Source of the DNA: an uncultured Acidimicrobium sp. | GTDB taxonomy: Bacteria > Actinomycetota > Acidimicrobiia > Acidimicrobiales > Ilumatobacteraceae | DNA length: 5,061 bases | Reading direction: 5' to 3' | NCBI GenBank assembly: GCA_903850275.1 | Contig: CAINLH010000019.1 | Coordinates: 1-5,061 of the forward strand | In this document: positions 1-5,061 of the stretch, piece by piece | Numbering within the stretch: the first letter of the stretch is position 1 | Layout of the letters: each line of letters begins with the position of its first letter | Program-made: the position numbers and the translations under genes | The notes under the pieces: model-generated | The model's input: only the letters and a program-made list of their open reading frames with translations | Databases searched by the model: none | What the model was told of the DNA's origin: nothing

Positions 1-1025
1 CGGAAGGGTACGCCCAATCGACGGGCAAGCGCAGCAACGGTGTACAACACAATTGCGGGTTCGGGCGTACCAAATGTTGGCGCTCCAGTGAGCATCGACA
101 TGGAGCTAGCAAACGAACCGAACACTACGGGTGCGCCGGGGCGAACCAATTGCGTGAACGCCATGCCAACAAGCGACTCGGCAAGCGTTTGCGAAATAAC
201 TCCCGCAGAAGTTGTTGGAGCCATAGCGCCAGCGAGGATGAACGGCGTAATGATGCACGCTTGATTATTTGATGCGTACACCTCGGCGGCATCCAACATC
301 GTGGCGTCCCAAACCAGAGGCGACGATGCGTTGATCAAACTTGTCATCACTGTGCGGTCTTGCAAGTCGCCGCCAAAAGCAATGCGCGCCATGTTGACAC
401 TGTCTTGCGCACGCTCACCCAACGTGACGGAGCCCATGAAACCTTTGTCGCTGTATTTGATGTGGGCATACACCATGTCGAGGTGGCGCTTGCTGACAGG
501 GATGTCGACTGGCTCACAAACTGTGCCGCCCGAGTGATGAATGTAAGGAGACATGTACGAAAGCTTTACGAAATTCTGGAAATCGGCAATAGTTGCATAA
601 CGACGGCCGTTGTCGAGATCGTGAACAAACGGTGATCCGTAGTTGGGCGCAAAAACAGTTGCATTGCCGCCAATCTGAACATTGTTTAATGGATTTCGAG
701 CGTGCTGCGTGTATTCGCGAGGCGCCGAGGCCTGAATAATCGACCGACACATACCTCTTGGAAACCGAACCCGGGTTCCATCGACGATCGCACCTGCCTT
801 TTTGAACCGCTCGATGGCGCTTGGGTAGTCGCGAATCTCGACGCCGATCTCTTCCAGAATGGTGTCGGCGTTGATCTCGAGCAACTCGAGGTTTTCATCG
901 GAAACAAGTTCGTAGGGTTTGATCGAACGAGTAAGGAATGCTTCTCGCTGAGCATTTGAAGTATTGCGCGTGACTTGTCGCGCTGCGCGACCTCCCCCGC
1001 GACGATGATGTACTTCTTCGCTCAT
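1..1025 (-). CDS. MttB-superfamily methylamine/betaine:corrinoid methyltransferase, 3' end cut off by the window edge
   Basis: Trimethylamine methyltransferase (MTTB) family enzyme, expected to move a methyl group from a methylated or quaternary amine to the Co(I) corrinoid of a partner protein in the cytoplasm. ATG is at 1025-1023, and 341 codons stay open to the left edge with two bases (CG) over, so residue 342 is Arg. The family is usually about 470-520 residues, so roughly a third is missing. The N-terminus has an Arg/Gly stretch (RRGGGRAAR, residues 8-16), common in non-archaeal members. Family features follow: PYELVSDENLELLE (37-50), LEEIGVEI (57-64), APNYGSPFVHD and HHSGGT in the middle, then RPGAPVVFGSF (295-305) and FGTPEPA (318-324) leading to ARRLGVPF at the edge. 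No in-frame TAG occurs in the visible part. A good Shine-Dalgarno precedes the start, 24 nt after the upstream gene. The family is certain; the substrate and the Pyl or non-Pyl status are not. It resembles MtgB-like betaine enzymes as much as true TMA enzymes. Confidence 0.93.
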   Translation of the reverse strand, partial: MSEEVHHRRGGGRAARQVTRNTSNAQREAFLTRSIKPYELVSDENLELLEINADTILEEIGVEIRDYPSAIERFKKAGAIVDGTRVRFPRGMCRSIIQASAPREYTQHARNPLNNVQIGGNATVFAPNYGSPFVHDLDNGRRYATIADFQNFVKLSYMSPYIHHSGGTVCEPVDIPVSKRHLDMVYAHIKYSDKGFMGSVTLGERAQDSVNMARIAFGGDLQDRTVMTSLINASSPLVWDATMLDAAEVYASNNQACIITPFILAGAMAPTTSAGVISQTLAESLVGMAFTQLVRPGAPVVFGSFASSMSMLTGAPTFGTPEPAIVLYTVAALARRLGVPF

Positions 1026-1030
1026 GCCCC

Positions 1031-1037
1031 CACCTTT
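1031..1037 (-). promoter_or_regulatory. Ribosome binding site of the mttB-like gene
   Basis: Read on the minus strand, AAAGGTG lies 5 nt before the ATG at 1025. It is the best Shine-Dalgarno match in the window. It supports that start and suggests independent initiation on a polycistronic message rather than dependence on coupling alone. Confidence 0.7.
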
Positions 1038-1049
1038 CGAACTAAATAA

Positions 1050-3065
1050 CTATGCCCTGCGCCTACGACGTTGACCGCCACCAGAACCATCGGAAGCGCC
1101 CTCGACTCGTGGAGGAAGTGTAATGATCTCGGCGAGATAAGGCGTTGGCGCGCTGGCATGAGGGAATGCCATAGCGGCAACAAAGAGATCTTGAAAACGA
1201 GGTTCGGTGGCCGTTTCGATCTTCACAACCTTGCGAACTGCCGCTTCCATTTCTTTGCGCTGCGAATTGGACAACAAGGCTTTAACTGCGCCCGCACCTG
1301 CCGCGTTGCCAACAGAACGCACGCCCGGAAGTGGGCAGTCGGGAACCAGACCCAGCACCATTGCATATGTTGGGTCGATGTGTGCGCCAAATGCACCGGC
1401 AAGACGAATGTCGGTTACTTGTGGCGATCCGGCGTGCTCTACCAGCAAGTCGATGCCTGCGCGCAGGGCGGCCTTAGCCAACTGGATTGCGCGAATATCG
1501 TTCTGCGTAATGAGCAAGCGGATGTCGCCGTGCTCGTAGAGCACATAAGAAAATGTGCGGTCGTCGCCGATGATGCGAGGTGTTGCGCCCACAAGAGAGC
1601 CCTGAATTACGCCGTCTTGGGAAATAATGCCGGACAAATACATTTCGGCAATAACTTCGATAATTCCCGAGCCACAAACACCTGTAATTGGTGTTTCTTC
1701 AGCGGCCTCGGCAAACCCTTGCTCATCCGACCACTGCTCGATGCCGATCACTTTGAAGCGCGGCTCCAACGTTGCTCGGTCGATGCGCACCTTTTCGATG
1801 GCGCCTGCAGTTGCTCGTTGTCCGCAACTGAGTTGAGCACCTTCGAATGCTGGGCCGGTTGGTGACGAGGCAGCGAATTGCCTGGTGTTGTCTCCCAAGA
1901 CAATTTCAGCGTTGGTGCCAACGTCGATGAGCAACTGCATGTCGGTGCCGCGATGTGGGCCTTCCGACAAAATTGCGCCAGCTGTGTCGGCGCCTACGTG
2001 ACCGGCGATGCATGGGCCAACATAGAACCTTGCGTTAGGAAGTTTGATGTCGAGTTCGATCGCTTCACCGCTGGTTGCCTCGTCGGTTGCAAGAACGAAA
2101 GGCGCAGCGCCAAGTGGGGTTGGATCAATGCCCAGCAAGATGTGGTGCATGATGGGATTACCAACCATCACGATTTCCAGAATCTTGTCGGCGGAAACAT
2201 TGGCCTTCTCAGCAAGTTCAATTACCAACAGATTGAGGGCATTGCGAATGGCGAACGTCAACTCTTTTTCGCCACCCTTATTCATCATCACGTAGGAAAC
2301 TCGACTCATCAAGTCCTCGCCGAAACGAATCTGGGGGTTCATTACGCCAGCGCTGCTGAGCACTTCACCGCTAGTGAGATCGCAGAGATGCCCCGCAACC
2401 GTTGTAGAACCGATGTCGACAGCAATTCCGTACATGGCACCAACAAAACCAGGCCATGCAGCCACGATGCATCCCGGTTCGGATGCTGAAGAACTGTGTC
2501 TTACTGCAACTGTTGCGCCACCGTCGCCCTTGTCGATTGCGAGGTTGACTTGTTGCAGCGCGTGAGTGGTGATTGCAGGTACCGCGATGTTGTGTTGTTG
2601 TGCAACCGCATTGCGCAACTCGCGGGATGCGGTGACGTCTTCACCCAACAGCGACGGGGATACGCCCACGTAATACAGACTGAACAATGGGTCGACAACA
2701 ATGGCGCCAAGGTCGAGATCTTTGCGAACAATCTGCCTATGCACTTGGCTTGTTGCGGGGATGTCGATAACCGCATCACCACAAATTTTGGCTGTGCAAC
2801 CAAGACGGTTGCCCTCGACGAGTGGCCGATTTCCGTGGTAATCAATTTCTACTTCACCAGGTGCGCTGAGCGCTTCCGACTTAGCGTCGATACCCCACTT
2901 GGAAAAGTTGCCGATGCTGGGCGTGATCTGGCAGCGTCCGCATATTCCGCGACCACCGCATACCGAGTCGATGTCTACGCCAAGTTTTCGCGCGGCGTCC
3001 AGCACCGTCGTACCGTCTTCGAAGTTTCCGTCGAGACCACTTGGCGTGAATACAACGCGATTCAT
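1050..3065 (-). CDS. 2Fe-2S ferredoxin-ASKHA corrinoid-activating protein (RACo/DUF4445 type)
   Basis: A 671-residue ATP-dependent reductive activator that returns accidentally oxidised Co(II) corrinoid to Co(I), letting a corrinoid methyltransferase system restart. The N-terminal 2Fe-2S domain has Cys36, Cys42, Cys45 and Cys90 (CGGRGICGRC, then RLGC). The C45-C90 gap of 44 residues is long for a plant-type ferredoxin, but I believe it is usual for this subfamily. A linker (about 104-210) leads into an actin-like ATPase: first phosphate motif GIAVDIGSTTV (213-223), NPQIRFGEDLMSR (243-255), GNPIMHHILLGIDP (302-315), AGHVGADTAGAIL (354-366), second phosphate motif LLIDVGTNAEIVLG (378-391), SPTGPAFEGAQLSCG (401-415), GVCGSGIIEVI (462-472), and LAGAFGAHIDP near residue 560. 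The protein ends in a basic tail, GGGQRRRRRA. The start at 3065 fits the domain start (MNRVVFTPSG). It lies 21 nt after the methyltransferase gene, and the stop is TAG. It is an analogue of RACo, RamA and the Desulfitobacterium O-demethylase activators. The family is certain; the role is inferred from family and context. Confidence 0.95.
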   Translation of the reverse strand: MNRVVFTPSGLDGNFEDGTTVLDAARKLGVDIDSVCGGRGICGRCQITPSIGNFSKWGIDAKSEALSAPGEVEIDYHGNRPLVEGNRLGCTAKICGDAVIDIPATSQVHRQIVRKDLDLGAIVVDPLFSLYYVGVSPSLLGEDVTASRELRNAVAQQHNIAVPAITTHALQQVNLAIDKGDGGATVAVRHSSSASEPGCIVAAWPGFVGAMYGIAVDIGSTTVAGHLCDLTSGEVLSSAGVMNPQIRFGEDLMSRVSYVMMNKGGEKELTFAIRNALNLLVIELAEKANVSADKILEIVMVGNPIMHHILLGIDPTPLGAAPFVLATDEATSGEAIELDIKLPNARFYVGPCIAGHVGADTAGAILSEGPHRGTDMQLLIDVGTNAEIVLGDNTRQFAASSPTGPAFEGAQLSCGQRATAGAIEKVRIDRATLEPRFKVIGIEQWSDEQGFAEAAEETPITGVCGSGIIEVIAEMYLSGIISQDGVIQGSLVGATPRIIGDDRTFSYVLYEHGDIRLLITQNDIRAIQLAKAALRAGIDLLVEHAGSPQVTDIRLAGAFGAHIDPTYAMVLGLVPDCPLPGVRSVGNAAGAGAVKALLSNSQRKEMEAAVRKVVKIETATEPRFQDLFVAAMAFPHASAPTPYLAEIITLPPRVEGASDGSGGGQRRRRRA

Positions 3066-3076
3066 GAGGTGCTTAA

Positions 3077-3082
3077 TCCCCT
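3077..3082 (-). promoter_or_regulatory. Probable ribosome binding site of the ASKHA activator gene, overlapping the second stop codon of the previous gene
   Basis: On the minus strand AGGGGA lies 11 nt before the ATG at 3065, a somewhat long spacing. Its first two bases belong to a second in-frame TAG (3083-3081) that follows the real stop of the upstream methyltransferase gene, so termination and re-initiation sites are interleaved here. Confidence 0.5.
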
Positions 3083-3086
3083 AGTG

Positions 3087-3989
3087 CTATTCGGCCGGAC
3101 GGCGACGACGACCTTCGCGGTCGCCTCGTCCACCAGTAGGTGCGTTTGGATCGCGGTTGGCCTTAATCCATGCTGCACAGTCTTTGTCATTGCCAGTGAG
3201 CACGTCGGCAGCCATGATTGCGGCTTTGACCTCTGCGTGCAGAGGGCTCATGATTGCCGATGTCATACCCGAAGCAATTGCCATCGACAGAAATGTGCCT
3301 GTTACTTGGTGACGGTTTGGCAAGCCAAAGCTGACGTTAGATGCACCGCATGTGGTGTTTACCTTCAACTCCTCGCGCAAGCGACGAATGAGCGTGAACG
3401 CTTGTTGCCCGGCTTGACCCAATGCACCAATTGGCATCACCAATGGGTCGACGATGACGTCGCTGTAGTGAATGCCGTGATCGGCTGCGCGCTCAACGAT
3501 TTTCTTTGCGACTGCAAAACGAACGTCCGGATCCATACTGATGCCGGTTTCGTCGTTGGAGATGGCAACCACTGCTGCACCGTACTTTTTGACCAAAGGC
3601 AGCACTCGCTCCAGTGACTCGTCTTCGCCAGTTACCGAGTTGACCAACGCTTTGCCTTTGTACACCGAAAGGCCACGCTCGAGTGCGTCCATGATGGATG
3701 AGTCGATTGAAAGTGGTACGTCGGTGATTGACTGCACCAACTGCACCGCACGTGCGAGCAATGCTGGCTCGTCGGCAAGTGGGATACCTGCGTTGACGTC
3801 GAGCATCTGAGCGCCCGCGGCAACTTGGGCCAATGCGTCGGCCTCTACGCGGCTGAAATCGCCATTTTTCATTTCTTCGGCAAGCATCTTGCGGCCTGTC
3901 GGGTTGATGCGCTCTCCGATCATGACGAAGGGGCGATCAAAGCCGATAACGACTTCGCGTGTTGGTGAACTCAGGATTGTATGGGTCAT
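3087..3989 (-). CDS. Methyltetrahydrofolate:corrinoid protein methyltransferase (AcsE/MtgA-like, pterin-binding TIM barrel)
   Basis: A 300-residue cytoplasmic enzyme that exchanges a methyl group between tetrahydrofolate and a corrinoid protein. Beside an MttB enzyme it most likely works from methylcorrinoid to methyl-THF, as MtgA does in glycine betaine demethylation. Pterin-binding (DHPS-like) barrel motifs appear in order: IGERINPTGRK (24-34), LDVNAG (63-68), SIDSS (94-98), LVNSVTGE (115-122), VAISNDETG (141-149), VDPLVMPIGA (180-189) and the hallmark GASNVSFGLPNR (215-226). Asp96, Asn117, Asp181 and Asn218 match, by spacing, the pterin-site residues of Moorella AcsE (Asp75, Asn96, Asp160, Asn199). 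After about residue 280 comes a Gly/Arg-rich tail (GGRGDREGRRRRPAE). I chose ATG 3989 because the family sequence begins there and the start lies 22 nt after the previous stop. An in-frame ATG at 4067 would add 26 unrelated residues and overlap the upstream gene. The stop is TAG, with a second TAG two codons later. The length is slightly above the usual 260-280 because of the tail. Confidence 0.95.
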   Translation of the reverse strand: MTHTILSSPTREVVIGFDRPFVMIGERINPTGRKMLAEEMKNGDFSRVEADALAQVAAGAQMLDVNAGIPLADEPALLARAVQLVQSITDVPLSIDSSIMDALERGLSVYKGKALVNSVTGEDESLERVLPLVKKYGAAVVAISNDETGISMDPDVRFAVAKKIVERAADHGIHYSDVIVDPLVMPIGALGQAGQQAFTLIRRLREELKVNTTCGASNVSFGLPNRHQVTGTFLSMAIASGMTSAIMSPLHAEVKAAIMAADVLTGNDKDCAAWIKANRDPNAPTGGRGDREGRRRRPAE

Positions 3990-3996
3990 GTTTTTT

Positions 3997-4003
3997 CTTT
4001 CTT
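3997..4003 (-). promoter_or_regulatory. Weak purine-rich ribosome binding site of the methyltetrahydrofolate methyltransferase gene
   Basis: AAGAAAG on the minus strand lies 7 nt before ATG 3989, within an A-rich leader. It is only a partial Shine-Dalgarno, but its position favours this start over the upstream ATG at 4067. Confidence 0.35.
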
Positions 4004-4011
4004 GTTGAAAA

Positions 4012-4392
4012 TTACTGTTCTTCGTCTTCTTCGAGCTCTTCAAGTGCTGCCAAGTCCTTGGCTGCAACCGTTAGCTGCTCGACATCTTTTTCAAAACCGC
4101 CAGCGAATGCCAGCACTCCCAAACGTTGGCGGCTGTACTCGACCTCGAGTCGGTCGGCTACCGCCTGAGCGGCCTCTTGCAACGTGCCTTCCAGCGGAAG
4201 CGACTCGCGCGTCCATTGTGCTACGTCTTCCTCGGCCGTATAAATGTGGGCCTTGCGCTTCGCCCGGTCGATTGCGCGTTGAAATTTTGCCGTCAGCACA
4301 ACTTGATGTCGGTCGCGGCCTACTTGTGCATTGACTTGGGCGGGTATGTCACGCCACTTAATGATGATTACTGCGTTTCCACCTCGTGCCAC
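4012..4392 (-). CDS. 'Virulence factor' family small protein (PF13769-like), function unknown, methyltransferase-operon associated
   Basis: A 126-residue soluble protein starting at GTG (4392-4390) and ending in TAA. The N-terminal half matches what I know of the family annotated as 'virulence factor': IIIKWRDIPAQV (9-20), GRDRHQVVLTAKFQRAIDRA (25-44, basic and probably helical) and a Trp at 60. The second half is likely helical, with LEVEYSRQRL near residues 83-92, and ends in a strongly acidic tail, EELEEDEEQ (118-126). There is no signal peptide, membrane segment, Cys-based metal site or known catalytic motif. The GTG begins 2 nt after the TAG of the DUF1638 gene and lacks a clear Shine-Dalgarno, so translation is probably coupled. 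The family name comes from automated annotation; nothing here suggests pathogenesis. Its place between DUF1638 and two corrinoid-handling proteins suggests an accessory or assembly role in methyl transfer, which is inference. Confidence 0.82.
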   Translation of the reverse strand: MARGGNAVIIIKWRDIPAQVNAQVGRDRHQVVLTAKFQRAIDRAKRKAHIYTAEEDVAQWTRESLPLEGTLQEAAQAVADRLEVEYSRQRLGVLAFAGGFEKDVEQLTVAAKDLAALEELEEDEEQ

Positions 4393-4394
4393 AA

Positions 4395-5018
4395 CTACAC
4401 ACTCGCTTTCATCGTCTCATTTCGGCCGAATGCGACCGGAATTGAATCTGCTAAACCCTTGACACCAACATGGCGGTGTTCGAACGCTAAACCCAATTGC
4501 AATGCAGCCTGCTTTGCCACTTCAAGCACCGAAGCGCTCTCTGTCTGCGACAGCAACACCACTCGTGTGTAGTTTCCAAAATAGGTGTCACGCAATTCTG
4601 GGTGCTTGTCTAGACCGAGGCCTTCCCACACCAGTGCGTTGAAATGCTTCGCCAAAAAATCGGTGAGGTAGAACGTGCCTGGCTGATCGTCATGCAGTTC
4701 GTTGAACAGTTTGCTTCCTGCAAAAAACTCGTAACAGTGTGCGCCCGCAATGCGCTGCACCCCCGGATAATCGACGAGCATTGCGTCGATTAGCCCACCC
4801 GTGCCGCAGTCGGCGTAACCAACAAATGTCTGACGAGATTCGCGTTTGTCAAGATGTTCGCGAAGTGCAGGAACAATTCCCTCTGGACGATTATGCAAGT
4901 TGGCAGGCAAGTATCGAACTTCTACGGCATCAGTGAGTTGATTTGCTTCAAGTACCGAGCGCAACTCGGAAACCAAAGCACCACAGGCGATGATCAGAGG
5001 GCGAGCATCGACTGACAT
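4395..5018 (-). CDS. DUF1638 family protein, function unknown, associated with corrinoid methyltransferase operons
   Basis: A 207-residue soluble protein; ATG at 5018-5016, stop TAG. The sequence fits DUF1638 (PF07796) over nearly its whole length: LIIACGALVSE (8-18), YLPANLHNRPEGI (36-48), VGYADCGTGGLID (66-78), IAGAHCYEFFAG (90-101), GTFYLTDFLAKHF (114-126), GLGLDKHPELRDTYFGNY (133-150) and LLSQT (155-159). Cys12, His42, Cys71, His94 and Cys95 sit in the most family-like motifs and could form a metal or corrinoid site; that is inference. No signal peptide or transmembrane helix is seen. The start is chosen because the family begins with the LIIACGAL strand just after it; no clear Shine-Dalgarno precedes it. 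In other genomes this family commonly sits beside MttB or MtbB-type methyltransferases and corrinoid proteins, which fits the downstream genes here. No biochemical function is established to my knowledge. Confidence 0.9.
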   Translation of the reverse strand: MSVDARPLIIACGALVSELRSVLEANQLTDAVEVRYLPANLHNRPEGIVPALREHLDKRESRQTFVGYADCGTGGLIDAMLVDYPGVQRIAGAHCYEFFAGSKLFNELHDDQPGTFYLTDFLAKHFNALVWEGLGLDKHPELRDTYFGNYTRVVLLSQTESASVLEVAKQAALQLGLAFEHRHVGVKGLADSIPVAFGRNETMKASV

Positions 5019-5061
5019 TGGTGGCGTGCGGTATGAGCGTCAGTTGACGGACGGGCCAGGA
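5019..5061 (-). other. Short leader before DUF1638; no gene or promoter assigned
   Basis: Only 43 nt lie between the first gene seen and the right edge. On the minus strand one frame reaches a TGA at 5043-5041 after six codons (Pro-Gly-Pro-Ser-Val-Asn), so an upstream operon gene could end here. The stretch is too short to identify a product, and I see no convincing -35/-10 pair or terminator hairpin. Whether DUF1638 is the first gene of the operon is open. Confidence 0.2.

Noticed and set aside
876..890. Palindrome-like CTCGAG...CTCGAG repeat
   Set aside because: It encodes a repeated Leu-Glu pair in a normal MttB helix (residues 46-50), has a 3-nt loop, and lies mid-gene with no sign of a regulatory role.
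514..955. Two short minus-strand open frames (750-514 and 955-686) inside the MttB region
   Set aside because: They overlap the long, uninterrupted MttB frame, which carries clear family motifs. They are out-of-frame shadows and do not show the gene to be broken; the MttB frame is open from 1025 to the edge.
1071..1865. 264-codon open frame on the plus strand
   Set aside because: Antisense to the conserved ASKHA ATPase domain. Its composition is rich in Cys, Trp and His with no motif, so it is a shadow frame.
1878..2489. 203-codon open frame on the plus strand
   Set aside because: Lies wholly antisense to the middle of the activator gene, with no recognisable protein family and no convincing ribosome binding site.
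2496..3617. 373-codon open frame on the plus strand across the activator-MeTr boundary
   Set aside because: It is antisense to two clearly homologous genes. Its translation is Cys-rich with no recognisable domain and it spans an intergenic gap. It is an opposite-strand shadow of the coding bias.
3991..4005. T-rich run on the plus strand that could be taken for a terminator
   Set aside because: No GC-rich hairpin adjoins it. Transcription runs on the other strand, where the stretch is the A-rich leader of the MeTr gene.
3990..4067. 26-residue N-terminal extension of the methyltetrahydrofolate methyltransferase from ATG 4067
   Set aside because: It would overlap the end of the previous gene, has no family similarity, and a better placed ATG with a purine-rich leader exists at 3989.

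Overview
The window is a piece of a compact, single-direction bacterial operon. Every gene I can support lies on the minus strand, so transcription runs from the right edge (about 5061) to the left edge (1). In transcript order the genes are: a DUF1638 protein (5018-4395), a small protein of the misnamed 'virulence factor' family (4392-4012), a methyltetrahydrofolate:corrinoid methyltransferase (3989-3087), a 2Fe-2S/ASKHA corrinoid-activating protein of the RACo/DUF4445 type (3065-1050), and the first 341 codons of an MttB-superfamily methylamine/betaine:corrinoid methyltransferase (1025 to beyond the left edge). The gaps are only 2, 22, 21 and 24 nt. I see no terminator, promoter, RNA gene, mobile element or CRISPR array.

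The three recognisable enzymes form a coherent one-carbon pathway. An MttB-type enzyme removes a methyl group from a methylated amine and places it on a cob(I)alamin-carrying corrinoid protein. The MtgA/AcsE-like enzyme moves methyl groups between that corrinoid protein and tetrahydrofolate. The ferredoxin-ASKHA protein uses ATP hydrolysis to reduce corrinoid that has been oxidised to the inactive Co(II) state. The corrinoid protein itself is not in the window and probably lies just outside it. DUF1638 and the 'virulence factor' protein have no established function, but their position argues for a role in the same system. That is the most interesting aspect of the window.

The methyl substrate cannot be read from the sequence: trimethylamine, glycine betaine, proline betaine, carnitine and related compounds are all possible. 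The MttB gene is cut by the window edge a few codons before the place where archaeal MttB carries pyrrolysine. Three of the four complete genes end in TAG, and the last three genes share one reading frame separated only by TAG codons. Ordinary termination is much the likeliest reading, but the arrangement deserves a check.

The organism is a bacterium that uses tetrahydrofolate, with roughly mid-50% GC by eye. Similar gene sets are known to me from aerobic marine Alphaproteobacteria and some Actinobacteriota. I cannot assign the lineage from this window.
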